Shown in pieces: positions 17,477 to 26,689 of a stretch of DNA of 64,000 nt. Positions within the stretch are counted from its first letter, which is position 1. Each line of letters opens with the position of its first letter. The position numbers and the translations under genes were made by a program. Under the pieces are notes generated by a model. The model was given only the letters and a program-made list of their open reading frames with translations, was not told the origin of the DNA and ran no database searches. The stretch is from Bacteroidales bacterium. Lineage in GTDB: Bacteria; Bacteroidota; Bacteroidia; Bacteroidales; UBA12170. The stretch lies in NCBI GenBank assembly GCA_016744655.1, contig JADGDY010000005.1, forward strand, positions 1-64,000. Direction: 5' to 3'.

Positions 17477-19330
17477 TTATTTTAATTGGTCTTCTATTTT
17501 GCTAATAATATTTAAGCCCTGCTGGTAGACTTTTTCCATCATGCTATCTTTATCGCCAGGTGCAAATCGTGCAAATTCACTATTGTTAAGTGTATCAATG
17601 AATTCTTTAATGACTTCTTCGCTTACTCCTTTTTCTGATAAACGTCCATTAACAGTGTCTATGGACAATTCTGCTACTGGTATATTGAATTTATCACTTA
17701 CATAACCCCAGAGCGCTTGACCTATCTCATTATAGAATTCAGCTTCTTCATGTGCTTTTAGAAATTCATGAGATTTTTTTAATCGCTTCTTGGCCACTTT
17801 AGTAGCGTTTTTGTTTTTCATTAAACTTGTGTTTCCTCTCCTTTTGCTTTCTCTTTTCCACAGCAAAACTATAAAGAACATAATAATGATAGGACTTAAT
17901 AAAAGTAAATAGAAAATATATGATCCAAAGAAAAAATGCTCATAAGGCTCCAATTCAAAAGGCATTAAAAATATATATCTAATATCTTTCCCTATATACC
18001 TAATGTCTTCTTTGGAGCTTCCTCCGTAAGTTACATTTTGCTGGTTCGAATTATTGGATTTTGTAACCTTAATTTCATAAGAATCACTAGTTAATTCTTT
18101 GTATTGTTTTTTAACGGGATCGAAATATGAGAACCCGACTGAAGGGATTTTGTAGGTTCCTGCACTTCTGGGAATTACAATGTATTCATATGTCTTGTAT
18201 CCAGATATTCCTTCTTTATTTTTTCTGGTTTTTGTGGAAACCTTTGGATCGTAAACTTCAAAATCAGGTGGGAATTTGATGTTTAAATCTGGTAATAAAT
18301 CGACATTTCCTTGACCGCTAATTGTATATTTTAAGGTAATAGCTTCATTAGCCATCAGTTCTCTGTGATCGATATTTGAACCTAAAGAATACTGTCCAAT
18401 AGCACCAGTAAAATTTGTTGGTTTATTTGCTTTAGGAAGGTCTTTTATTTGAATACTAAGTTTATTTGAGAATAGTGTTTTTTCAATGTTTCTAAAGTTA
18501 TTACTGAAAAATGGATCGTTGAAGAAACTGTCAAAGAATGGGTCGTTTGAAGAGGTTCTTTTTTTAGTCGTTTGAACCTGAACCACACAAGATAGTGACA
18601 TTGGTTCTATTTCTTGTGTTCCTGTTTTTTGAGAAAATAGAGCTGTTTTTTTTAAGTCAGCAACTATGTATTCTTCTCCGTTTATAATTTCGTTTCTCTG
18701 TTTAAGATTTCCATTGTTTTCCTGTAATTCAACATTCCAGAATCCATTAAAAGAAGATAATTTGTCAATACTTAAATTAGAAACCGGAACTTTTGTGTAG
18801 ATTCTATATGTTACAATGATTTGTTCTCCTAAATATGCAGATTTTTTATTAGTAAAAGCCTTTATATAAACATCATTAGCTTTTAATGTTCCATTCTTTT
18901 GACTTGATTTGTTTTGACCTTGCGAAGTCGAATTCTGATTCTGTTCAGCTTTAATAACGTTTATACTTTTTTGTTTCGTTTGATAAATTTTACCATTAAC
19001 TTTAACCTTAGCCGGTGGGATTTCTATTTTTCCCTCTTGTGAAGCAGCAAGTATATAGGTATAACTAATGTTTATATTTTGAGAAACCTTTCCGTTAACA
19101 ATTTGAATGCTGCTATTTTGACCTCTACTTGGACCACTTAAAATTTGAAATCCTGATAAGGTTGGAGGAGTAAATTGATCCACATCAGCATTAATTTGAT
19201 AAGTGAGTCTGAATCGCTCTCCAAGGCGCACTTGTTGAGGTGCAGATACCTTGAAGTCCACTTCGGCTGCTTGCATATCTATACTAGATAAGCCAAAGAG
19301 GAGGATGAAAAATATGATGATTCGCTTCAT
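17477..19330 (-). CDS. batD: BatD: envelope protein of the Bat operon
   Basis: A 617-residue BatD-family protein. A signal peptide precedes a long extracytoplasmic beta-sandwich region (about residues 22-430; VRLGERFRLTYQI and EAITLKYTISGQGN are typical BatD strands). A transmembrane segment follows at about 465-490 (YIFYLLLLSPIIIMFFIVLL), then a cytoplasmic helical tail. It belongs to the oxygen-tolerance gene set. It starts about 95 bp after batC, the widest gap between Bat genes in this operon. Confidence 0.92.
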   Translation of the reverse strand: MKRIIIFFILLFGLSSIDMQAAEVDFKVSAPQQVRLGERFRLTYQINADVDQFTPPTLSGFQILSGPSRGQNSSIQIVNGKVSQNINISYTYILAASQEGKIEIPPAKVKVNGKIYQTKQKSINVIKAEQNQNSTSQGQNKSSQKNGTLKANDVYIKAFTNKKSAYLGEQIIVTYRIYTKVPVSNLSIDKLSSFNGFWNVELQENNGNLKQRNEIINGEEYIVADLKKTALFSQKTGTQEIEPMSLSCVVQVQTTKKRTSSNDPFFDSFFNDPFFSNNFRNIEKTLFSNKLSIQIKDLPKANKPTNFTGAIGQYSLGSNIDHRELMANEAITLKYTISGQGNVDLLPDLNIKFPPDFEVYDPKVSTKTRKNKEGISGYKTYEYIVIPRSAGTYKIPSVGFSYFDPVKKQYKELTSDSYEIKVTKSNNSNQQNVTYGGSSKEDIRYIGKDIRYIFLMPFELEPYEHFFFGSYIFYLLLLSPIIIMFFIVLLWKRESKRRGNTSLMKNKNATKVAKKRLKKSHEFLKAHEEAEFYNEIGQALWGYVSDKFNIPVAELSIDTVNGRLSEKGVSEEVIKEFIDTLNNSEFARFAPGDKDSMMEKVYQQGLNIISKIEDQLK

Positions 19331-19425
19331 GTTATTTTAAGTATTCTCTAAAATTAGTTGGCAAAAATAAACATTACCTATATATTTCCTATACCAAAGC
19401 GCAAAGTTTCAATGTCTAAGCTGTT

Positions 19426-20220
19426 TTACCAGTCCTTTTCAGACTTTATTACTTTCGCGTTCTTCTTCTTTTCTTTCTTTAATTTCTCTAAGGTCTTTTT
19501 CTCATTATTCTTCAAAGCCTCAAGCATTCGTTCTGCATCTTTCTTGCTGATTTTTTGCGCTTGCTGCTCGTTTTGTTGACCTTGCTGGTTTTTCTGATCT
19601 TGTTGCTGCTGATCTTGATTTTTTTGATCTTGCTGCTGATCTTGGTTTTGCTCTTGTTGATCTTTATTCTGATCTTGCTGATCCTGGTTTTGGTCCTGCT
19701 GATCTTGATTCTGATCCTGTTTATCTTGATCTTTCTCTTGATCGTCTTTATTTTGATCTTGATTTTGCTGCTGTTGTTGCGCTTGCTTTTGTCGTGCGTA
19801 TTCCAAATTATAGCGTGCCTCTTCATTCCTTGGGTTAAACTTTAAAGATTGCTTAAAAGCAGCAATGCTTTCGTCTAGTTTGTTGTCCTTTAGAAATGAA
19901 TTTCCAAGATTATATAAGGTATTTGACTTGTCTGTATTCGAAGCCTTTTCTATATTGTTGCTCGCAAATACTTCTGCTGCTTTTTCGTAGTTTTCTTGTT
20001 CGTATAAAGCATCCCCTAAATTGAATTGCGCGGATGTTTTCTTAGGGTTTTTATCTAAGGCTTTACGGTAATTGATTTCTGCTTCGTTATAATTCCCACT
20101 TTGAAAGTCTTTGTTTCCTTGACGAACCAAATTTTTATCTGATTGCGCTATTGATATCGATGGTAAAATAATACCCAATATCATAAAAAACAAGACTATA
20201 TCTTTTCTTTGCTTATTCAT
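19426..20220 (-). CDS. batC: BatC: TPR protein with Asp/Gln/Asn-rich tail
   Basis: A 264-residue exported protein. A signal peptide (IILPSISIAQS) is followed by TPR motifs at about residues 35-140 (GNYNEAEINYRKALDKNPKK, YNLGNSFLKDNKLDESIAAF). A long Gln/Asp/Asn repeat tract follows (about 145-225), then a Lys/Glu-rich C-terminus. The TPR part is typical BatC. The gene overlaps the 3' end of batB by 8 bp, suggesting translational coupling. Frames in other phases across the repeat tract are by-products of its periodic codons. Confidence 0.9.
   Translation of the reverse strand: MNKQRKDIVLFFMILGIILPSISIAQSDKNLVRQGNKDFQSGNYNEAEINYRKALDKNPKKTSAQFNLGDALYEQENYEKAAEVFASNNIEKASNTDKSNTLYNLGNSFLKDNKLDESIAAFKQSLKFNPRNEEARYNLEYARQKQAQQQQQNQDQNKDDQEKDQDKQDQNQDQQDQNQDQQDQNKDQQEQNQDQQQDQKNQDQQQQDQKNQQGQQNEQQAQKISKKDAERMLEALKNNEKKTLEKLKKEKKKNAKVIKSEKDW
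19560..19790. repeat. Low-complexity Gln/Asp/Asn codon repeat inside batC
   Basis: Iterated units encoding variations of QDQ, NQDQ and NKDQQ give a periodic tract of about 230 bp. It is prone to slippage and produces spurious open frames on both strands. Confidence 0.85.
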
Positions 20221-21259
20221 TGTTGCTTGTTTTTGTTTCGAAAATATTTATTCTGCCAGATAATTTGCTGCGCTTATCGGAGATAAAAAGGTCTAATACT
20301 AGAATTAACAAGGCTAAGGCTAAGAATATCTGAAAGCGATCTTCATAATCAGAGAAGATTTTAGCTTCATACTTTTGTTTCTCCATTTTGTTGATGCGAT
20401 CAAAAACATCTTTTAAACCAGCAGTTGTATTGTTGGCTCTAACATATATACCCTTGCCAGCAGCGGCTACTTTTTGAAGCGTGATTTCGTCTAGCTTGGT
20501 AACTACAGTTTTACCACTGAGGTCTTTTTTGAAACCCGTCTTTTTCCCATTTGAAAAAGTTGGAATAGGAGCTCCTTCGGGTAGTCCAATACCAATAGTA
20601 TAAACGCTAATGTTATTTTTGACAGCCTCCTCAGCTGCTGCAACAGGATTATCATCATGATCTTCACCATCTGTTATCACAATAATCGCTTTATCGTGTT
20701 TGCTCTTTTCAAAAGCTTCCATGGAAAGATTGATAGCTTGGCCAATACTAGTTCCTTGAGTTGGCACCACATCGGTATCAATAGTGTTGATGAATAATTT
20801 AGCTGCACTGTAATCTGAGGTGATGGGTAATTGAGTATAAGCTCTTCCGGCAAATACTACGATTCCTATTCTGTCTCCTTCCAACTTGTCAACTAATTTA
20901 CTGATGGCTCGTTTTGCTCTTTCTAACCTGTTGGGTTTTATATCCTCAGCCAACATACTATTAGAAACATCCAAAGCAATCATGAGGTCTACACCTTGTC
21001 TTTCTACCTTTTCTAGTTTGCTTCCTACTTGAGGATTGGCCAAACCAATTATGATGAGTATATATATTAAGGAGTATACTCCGAATTTCCACCACAATTT
21101 CTGCTTGGGTTGTTCTGGCATTAATCTTTTAATCAATCCTAGTTCACCCAGCTTTTTCATTCTAGCTTTCCTTTGCAAAATCATATAATAGAAAAGCACG
21201 AAGAAAACCGGCAAGGCTGCGAGCCAATACAAAAAGCTTATGTCTTCAAATTTTATCAT
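20213..21259 (-). CDS. batB: BatB: von Willebrand factor A domain membrane protein
   Basis: A 348-residue membrane protein with two N-terminal transmembrane segments (about residues 8-27 and 57-76), a VWA domain at about 88-290 and a C-terminal transmembrane segment (LALALLILVLDLFI). The metal-dependent adhesion site is intact, with DVSNS (the DxSxS motif), the Thr of the TQGTS loop, and ITDGEDHDD. This matches the Bat VWA proteins. It lies 10 bp after batA, to which it is related, as expected of an old duplication. Confidence 0.93.
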   Translation of the reverse strand: MIKFEDISFLYWLAALPVFFVLFYYMILQRKARMKKLGELGLIKRLMPEQPKQKLWWKFGVYSLIYILIIIGLANPQVGSKLEKVERQGVDLMIALDVSNSMLAEDIKPNRLERAKRAISKLVDKLEGDRIGIVVFAGRAYTQLPITSDYSAAKLFINTIDTDVVPTQGTSIGQAINLSMEAFEKSKHDKAIIVITDGEDHDDNPVAAAEEAVKNNISVYTIGIGLPEGAPIPTFSNGKKTGFKKDLSGKTVVTKLDEITLQKVAAAGKGIYVRANNTTAGLKDVFDRINKMEKQKYEAKIFSDYEDRFQIFLALALLILVLDLFISDKRSKLSGRINIFETKTSNNE

Positions 21260-21269
21260 TTATAATTTC

Positions 21270-22265
21270 TTAAGGCAATGTTTTTAACCATGTATACTTT
21301 AATATAAGGAGTAAAAGAAATAATAAAGCAGCTGCAATAGCCCAAATATGAAATTCCTCTCCTTTTTTACTGAAAACCGTTACATCAATCTTCGACTTCT
21401 CTAATTCATCAATGGCCTGATAGATTTCCTGTAACTTTTTGTTACTGGTAGCTCTAAAATATCTGCCATCTGTTAATGCAGCGACTTGCTTCAGTAGCGG
21501 CTCATCAATTTTCACTTCCATTTGTTGCATTTGTGTTCCAAATGGAGTTTGAACTGGGTATGGAGCTGTTCCCATGGTTCCAACACCAATGGTATAAACT
21601 CTAATACCATACATCTTTGCAATTTCAGCAGCTGAAGAAGCATCTAAAGCTCCCATATTGCTTACACCATCAGTAAGTAGAATGATTACTTTGCTTATTG
21701 CTTTGCTGTCTTTTAATCGAGAAACAGCAGTGGCTAGTCCATCACCAATGGCAGTGCCATCCTCTATCATTCCACTTTTTACATTGCGGAATAAACTACT
21801 CAGAACTGTATGGTCAGTAGTTAGGGGACATTGAGTAAAAGCTTCTCCACTAAAAACCACCAATCCCATTCTGTCGTTAGGTCTACCTTTGGCAAAATCC
21901 ATGGCTACTTTCTTAGAAGCTTCCAAGCGGTTAGGTTTTAAATCCTGTGCCAACATACTGCTGGAAACATCAAGTGCCATCATAATGTCTATTCCTTCTA
22001 CGGAGACATCCTCTCTTTTACTGCTGGTTTGCGGACGAGCAATAGCAACAATGAGGAGTCCGGTCACTAACATTTTTAGTGCAAAAGGAAGGTGAATGAA
22101 TCTTTGACGAAGACTAACTGGAGCGCCTTTCAAATTATCTAAACCTGAAATAGTCATCTTAGCAAAGTTGCCTTTGTGTTTCCACCAATACCAAGCTGTA
22201 AGAGCTGGAATGAGTAAGAAGAGCCAGAAATATCCAGGATTTGCGAAATCAATATTATTGAACAT
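21270..22265 (-). CDS. batA: BatA: von Willebrand factor A domain membrane protein
   Basis: A 331-residue membrane protein with two N-terminal transmembrane segments, a VWA domain at about residues 85-290 and a C-terminal transmembrane segment (WAIAAALLFLLLLILKYTW). The metal-ion site is visible as DVSSS and LLTDGVSN, with the EDGTAIGDG loop. Bat VWA proteins are thought to act with the MoxR ATPase encoded upstream, by analogy with other MoxR-VWA chaperone pairs. The start overlaps the end of the preceding gene by 11 bp. Confidence 0.93.
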   Translation of the reverse strand: MFNNIDFANPGYFWLFLLIPALTAWYWWKHKGNFAKMTISGLDNLKGAPVSLRQRFIHLPFALKMLVTGLLIVAIARPQTSSKREDVSVEGIDIMMALDVSSSMLAQDLKPNRLEASKKVAMDFAKGRPNDRMGLVVFSGEAFTQCPLTTDHTVLSSLFRNVKSGMIEDGTAIGDGLATAVSRLKDSKAISKVIILLTDGVSNMGALDASSAAEIAKMYGIRVYTIGVGTMGTAPYPVQTPFGTQMQQMEVKIDEPLLKQVAALTDGRYFRATSNKKLQEIYQAIDELEKSKIDVTVFSKKGEEFHIWAIAAALLFLLLLILKYTWLKTLP

Positions 22266-23232
22266 CTTTATCCTCCTTTACTTCAACTTGTTTAGCTTCT
22301 TGTTCCACTTTTACCACCACTTTTTTGGTTTCGTTTACAAAGTCGGTACAATTATTTAAACTGGTATCGTTTTCTATGGCTGAAGCTCCTGATTTAGCAA
22401 ACTTCACCAAGTCAGATAATTGTAAGGAAGCATATAGCTTTTGAAGTGCTTCAGAATTCACGTTTTCTTTCTTTAAAGAATCCATAATTTCGTGAGTCAC
22501 CATTTCGGCTGCTTGAATTCCATATCGTCCTTCTATATAAACCCTAATGATATCAATTAACTCCGTATGATATTCTTTTAATCTATCTTGCTGCCAAAGC
22601 TTCTTCAAGCGTAGGGTTTCTAAATCTATAATGGCTTGTTCGTGAGCAGGAAGTGCAGGCTTTTCTTTCTTTTGGAATAAAGGCTTATTCTTTTTCCTTC
22701 TTTTAATGAAATAGAATATGGCAAAAATGGCTAAACCCAAAAAGAATACTCCAACAATCCATGGTAGGAATTCATCAATAGTATATGGTTCCGCCATGGG
22801 TCTTACTATTGGCTTGATATCTTTTGTGGTATCCACTTCAACGGTGAAAACATTTAAAAGAAGCGGCTGACTTTGTAATATTTGAAAGGTAGTATCTCCT
22901 TTTTCCATTAATCCAAATGGGAGAGGAGGGATGATATGATAACCTGTGTCGAATGAGGTAATCACCAATTGTTGTTGTAATAACTGCTGTCCGTCTTCAG
23001 TAAATGTAGTATCAATAGTTGATTTAGAGACAATCTCTAAATAGGAAGTAATGGTATCATTAAATACAGGGAAAAGTCCCAGTTTTTCAGCAGGGAGATT
23101 GTATTTTAAATCAAGCTTCACCTGCTCACCAATTAATATGGCATTGGTATCGGAACTCACCGAAACATTCTGAGCAGAACTAGTCCAGCTCAGTGCCAAA
23201 AATAATATGATTAGTATCCAGTTGTTTCTCAT
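22255..23232 (-). CDS. Bat-operon membrane protein of unknown function (BatD-like N-terminus)
   Basis: A 325-residue protein that always sits between the DUF58 gene and batA in such operons. It has a signal peptide (ALSWTSSAQ), an extracytoplasmic beta-rich domain to about residue 150 (ILIGEQVKLDLKYNLP resembles the BatD strand pattern), one transmembrane segment at about 155-175 (IVGVFFLGLAIFAIFYFI), and a cytoplasmic helical domain with a charged C-terminus. No catalytic motif was seen. Tight coupling (1-bp overlap upstream, 11-bp overlap downstream) supports action within the Bat complex. Confidence 0.8.
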   Translation of the reverse strand: MRNNWILIILFLALSWTSSAQNVSVSSDTNAILIGEQVKLDLKYNLPAEKLGLFPVFNDTITSYLEIVSKSTIDTTFTEDGQQLLQQQLVITSFDTGYHIIPPLPFGLMEKGDTTFQILQSQPLLLNVFTVEVDTTKDIKPIVRPMAEPYTIDEFLPWIVGVFFLGLAIFAIFYFIKRRKKNKPLFQKKEKPALPAHEQAIIDLETLRLKKLWQQDRLKEYHTELIDIIRVYIEGRYGIQAAEMVTHEIMDSLKKENVNSEALQKLYASLQLSDLVKFAKSGASAIENDTSLNNCTDFVNETKKVVVKVEQEAKQVEVKEDKDVQ

Positions 23233-24107
23233 TAGGCTCGTGCTTCTCGTTTTTTAAACATTGCCACCAATGGCTTAACATAATCTGTGCCAGTACTTAT
23301 TTCCGCCATATCTACTCCCGACTTTTTAAAAGTCTCTTTGGCAATTATCTCATTTTTTCTGGCTGATTCAGCATAGTATCTTCTAATAGCAGCACTGGAA
23401 GTATCTATCCACTTGGTTTCTCCAGTTTCAGCATCCTCCAATTGTATTAATCCCACATTAGGAATGTCATTTTCTCTTTTGTCGAAAATTCTAACGGCCA
23501 TTAAATCATGCTTATTGTTGGCAATTTTTAAGGCATCCTTAAAGTTAGGGCTTTTAAAATCGGAGAGCACAAAAGCTGTACAACGCTTCTTGATGGCATT
23601 AGTTAGGAATTTCAAGGCTTCAGAAACATCTGTGCCTTTGCTTTCTGCTTTAAAGTCAACTAATTCTCTAATGATTCTAAGAATATGTGTGCTTCCTTTT
23701 TTGGGAGGAATGAATTTTTCTATTTTATCGCTAAAGAAAATCACACCCACTTTGTCGTTATTCTTAATAGCTGAAAAAGATAGAACCGCAGCGATTTCCG
23801 TAATCACATCTTGTTTAAAAGACTCTATGGTTCCAAATTGGTGAGAGGCAGAAACATCAATCAATAACATTACCGTCATTTCACGTTCCTCTTCAAATAT
23901 TTTGATGTAGGGATTGTTGAAACGGGCAGTCACATTCCAATCGATATTTCGAACATCGTCGCCATATTGGTATTCACGAACTTCGCTAAACGCCATCCCT
24001 CTTCCTTTAAAAGAAGAATGATATTGCCCAGCAAAGATTTGATTACTCAAACCACGGGTTTTAATCTCAATCTTTCTAACCTTTTTAAATATCTCCTTAG
24101 CTGTCAA
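23232..24107 (-). CDS. DUF58 domain protein of the MoxR-Bat operon
   Basis: A 291-residue cytoplasmic DUF58 protein with the family signature GRGMAFSEVREYQYGDDVRN IDW near residue 40 and a VWA-like fold (LLIDVSASHQFG). The start is TTG at 24105-24107. An in-frame stop lies just upstream and the next ATG would delete the conserved KVRKIEIKTRGL segment that opens the family, so TTG is the likely real start. DUF58 proteins travel with MoxR ATPases and Bat proteins; their biochemical function is not settled. Confidence 0.9.
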   Translation of the reverse strand: MTAKEIFKKVRKIEIKTRGLSNQIFAGQYHSSFKGRGMAFSEVREYQYGDDVRNIDWNVTARFNNPYIKIFEEEREMTVMLLIDVSASHQFGTIESFKQDVITEIAAVLSFSAIKNNDKVGVIFFSDKIEKFIPPKKGSTHILRIIRELVDFKAESKGTDVSEALKFLTNAIKKRCTAFVLSDFKSPNFKDALKIANNKHDLMAVRIFDKRENDIPNVGLIQLEDAETGETKWIDTSSAAIRRYYAESARKNEIIAKETFKKSGVDMAEISTGTDYVKPLVAMFKKREARA

Positions 24108-24184
24108 ATTCGTTGTTTTTTAATTATTGAAAGGATATCCTAGAATTGAAAATTCATAAATCCTCAATCCTCAATCAATCTTCT

Positions 24185-25177
24185 CTATGGTACCTCAACA
24201 GTATTTAAAATCTCATTGATGATGTCAATAGAAGTAATGTTTTCCGCTTCTGCTTCATAAGTTAAACCAATTCTATGGCGCAATACATCGTGAGCTACTG
24301 CTCTAATGTCTTCAGGAACCACATAGCCTCTTCTTTTAATAAAAGCATAAGCTTTAGCGGCAAGAGCCAAACTAATACTAGCACGAGGAGAACCACCAAA
24401 TGCAATCATTGGTTCTAGTTTTTCCATTTTGAATTTAGCTGGATAACGAGAGGCAAAAACGATATCGGTTATATATTTTTCAATCTTTTCGTCCAGATAA
24501 ACTTCTCTAACTACTTCTCTAGCTTTGATGATATCTTCAGGTTTTACAACAGCATTCACAGTTTCAAAAGTATTGGAAATATTCTGACGAAGAATCTGCA
24601 TTTCTTCTTCTTGCTTTGGATAGTTAATCACCACCTTCAACATAAATCTATCCACCTGTGCTTCTGGCAATGGATAGGTTCCTTCTTGTTCAATAGGATT
24701 TTGAGTAGCCATTACTAAGAAAGGTAATGGAAGAGGGAAAGTTTCGTCACCAATGGTAACTTGACGTTCCTGCATAGCTTCTAAAAGTGCCGATTGAACT
24801 TTCGCCGGACTACGGTTGATCTCATCTGCCAATACGAAATTGGCGAAGATGGGCCCTTTTTTAATTTGAAATTCTTCTTTCTTTTGACTATAAATCATCG
24901 TACCTAAAAGGTCGGCAGGTAAAAGGTCGGGGGTGAACTGAATACGAGCGAATTTCCCATCCACAGCTTTTGAAAGCGTGGTAATGGCTAAGGTTTTAGC
25001 CAAACCAGGAACTCCTTCTAACAAAATGTGGCCATTGGAGAGCAAACCGATCATTAAGCTTTCGGTCATGTGCTTTTGCCCAACGATTACTTTGTTCATT
25101 TCGAGGCTTAAAACATCGATAAATGAACTTTCTAATCTAATTCTTTCATTCAATTCTCTAATATCTGTTTGCATCAT
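24185..25177 (-). CDS. MoxR-family AAA+ ATPase
   Basis: A 330-residue MoxR-type AAA+ ATPase, the first gene of the Bat operon. Walker A is GVPGLAKT, Walker B is LADEINR, the pore/sensor region reads ATQNPIEQEGTYPLPEAQVDRF, and the C-terminal lid contains SPRASISL. The family works as a chaperone that remodels VWA-domain partners, here probably BatA and BatB. The first two codons are both ATG. A -7 promoter element lies at 25204-25211. Confidence 0.95.
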   Translation of the reverse strand: MMQTDIRELNERIRLESSFIDVLSLEMNKVIVGQKHMTESLMIGLLSNGHILLEGVPGLAKTLAITTLSKAVDGKFARIQFTPDLLPADLLGTMIYSQKKEEFQIKKGPIFANFVLADEINRSPAKVQSALLEAMQERQVTIGDETFPLPLPFLVMATQNPIEQEGTYPLPEAQVDRFMLKVVINYPKQEEEMQILRQNISNTFETVNAVVKPEDIIKAREVVREVYLDEKIEKYITDIVFASRYPAKFKMEKLEPMIAFGGSPRASISLALAAKAYAFIKRRGYVVPEDIRAVAHDVLRHRIGLTYEAEAENITSIDIINEILNTVEVP

Positions 25178-25203
25178 TTTGCATTCGTTTTAATTATGAT
25201 GTG

Positions 25204-25211
25204 CAAATATA
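25204..25211 (-). promoter_or_regulatory. Putative -7 promoter element of the moxR-bat operon
   Basis: On the minus strand this reads TATATTTG followed by CAC, an exact TAnnTTTG match 27 bases from the moxR start, implying a leader of roughly 20 bases for the eight-gene operon. Confidence 0.6.
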
Positions 25212-25339
25212 ATCAGCCCAGTGGATTGTTGGAAAAATCCGCGGTTAAAATTTGTTAAGCTGTGTTTAGGAAAGGTTAAGGATTGCGATTTTGGGCTGGA
25301 TTAAATTAAATTAGCTTAAAACGGCATGGCTTTTATTAT

Positions 25340-26503
25340 TTAGCTCCGTTTTTTAAACCAGATAACAGAGCTCAAAATCAAGCCCAGAAAAACAGAAACC
25401 AAAAGAACACTAAAGCTAATTTGAAGACTAAAATGGTCAGCTAAGAATCCTAGAGCTACTGGACCTGTTAGAAATCCTACATAACCCACACTTGCCATAA
25501 ATGCTATTCCACTAGCCGGATTGACCCCTTCAATATTAGCTGAAAGACGATAGACTTCTGGTACAATGATGGAAAACCCTAAACCCACAACGAAGAAACC
25601 AAGAATACTAATCAGAGGATGGCCTAATAAAACCAATCCAAAGCCAAAAAATGCAAAAATATAGCCTGCAAGAATAATTTGCCAAGCTCCAAACCTGGAA
25701 CTTAGTTTGTCTCCACTAAATCGGCCAATGGTCATAGCTAAAGAGAAACCAGCATATCCTAATCCTAGGTAGTTCGAGTTGGTAAGTGCCACATCTTTTA
25801 AATACAAACCACTCCAGTCGGCAATAGCTCCTTCCGACACCATTCCTATGATGGCAATAATTCCGATCAACCAAAGTCTTTTGTTTTTAATAGCACTTTT
25901 GCTTGAAGTATTTTCTTCTTCAATACTGTTGTTGATGATGTGGTGAATTTTCTTTTTGTAGATAATTTGAAGCAAAATAACTAGTCCCAGTGCCAATAGA
26001 ATATGAAGAAGTGGATTGTTGAGAAGGACAACTAGTATGGTTCCAAATCCTGCAGAAATCATAGCGCCCAGACTGAAAAAACCATGACATGTGGACATGA
26101 TATTTATCTTTCTTTCTCGTTCCACTGTTGCTACCAAGGAGTTTATGGCTATTTGCATAATGCCTGAATTGAATCCAAATAGAAACATGAAAAAGCAAAG
26201 CCAATAATATGATGGTGCAATAAATAAAGTGGTAATGAAAATAGCTACGGTAAGAACACTGATTAAAGATGCTTTTCCTTCGCCTAAGAAAGCCACAATT
26301 ATTTTGCCAAATGGTAGCGATGAAATAGAACCAAATGCGGCAAAGAACAAGGCTATTCCAAGCTGCCCTTCATCCATATTTAACTTATCAGTAATATGAG
26401 GAATATATATGACCCATGTACCAAACATGATACTTAGAGATAGATATAATTGTGCAAAAGGAAGTATCTCTAACTTTTCCTTGATATTAAATTTAAGGTT
26501 CAT
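25340..26503 (-). CDS. Major facilitator superfamily transporter
   Basis: A 387-residue MFS permease with about 12 predicted transmembrane helices in two halves separated by a charged loop near residues 185-205. The pattern resembles the YbjJ/fucose-permease-like group (EGQLGIALFFAAFGSISSLPFG near the N-terminus, GEGKASL in the first cytoplasmic loop region). The substrate cannot be predicted. It lies downstream of the B12 operon on the same strand. The 186-bp gap and its own near-consensus -7 element (CATATTTG on the minus strand, 26525-26532) suggest an independent unit. Confidence 0.85.
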   Translation of the reverse strand: MNLKFNIKEKLEILPFAQLYLSLSIMFGTWVIYIPHITDKLNMDEGQLGIALFFAAFGSISSLPFGKIIVAFLGEGKASLISVLTVAIFITTLFIAPSYYWLCFFMFLFGFNSGIMQIAINSLVATVERERKINIMSTCHGFFSLGAMISAGFGTILVVLLNNPLLHILLALGLVILLQIIYKKKIHHIINNSIEEENTSSKSAIKNKRLWLIGIIAIIGMVSEGAIADWSGLYLKDVALTNSNYLGLGYAGFSLAMTIGRFSGDKLSSRFGAWQIILAGYIFAFFGFGLVLLGHPLISILGFFVVGLGFSIIVPEVYRLSANIEGVNPASGIAFMASVGYVGFLTGPVALGFLADHFSLQISFSVLLVSVFLGLILSSVIWFKKRS

Positions 26504-26615
26504 TCTTCGGTTCTAAATAAGCTGCAAATATGAAGTTTTTCTATGGTTTTGGAAAATATGCTTTAGAATTTTCAGTGAGCTGAGGATGATTAAAGGATGC
26601 AGATCCTGAGGGAAG

Positions 26616-26683
26616 AAGGGATTGTAGCTTTGATTACAGGAAAAAATCTCAGGGTTGAATGCTCTTAGAGGTTTCAATCCCTT
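26616..26683. repeat. Inverted repeat in the intergenic gap upstream of the MFS gene
   Basis: AAGGGATTG at 26616-26624 is matched by CAATCCCTT at 26675-26683, 50 bp apart. Between them are CTCAGGG and CTCTTAGAGG motifs. It looks like a decayed fragment of a palindromic intergenic repeat of the Bacteroidota kind, or a weak structure at the end of the B12 operon. Confidence 0.35.
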
Positions 26684-26689
26684 ACATTT

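Noticed and set aside
19512-19845. Open frames on both strands over the batC repeat
   Set aside because: By-products of the periodic Gln/Asp codons; they encode only Lys/Ile or Leu/Ile runs.
25340-26503. MFS transporter as part of the B12 operon
   Set aside because: Separated by 186 bp with its own near-consensus -7 element, and no known MFS role in cobalamin uptake; kept as an independent gene.
26671-26686. GTTTCAATCCCTTAC resembles a CRISPR repeat end
   Set aside because: Only one copy, no regularly spaced partners and no cas genes; better explained by the nearby inverted repeat.
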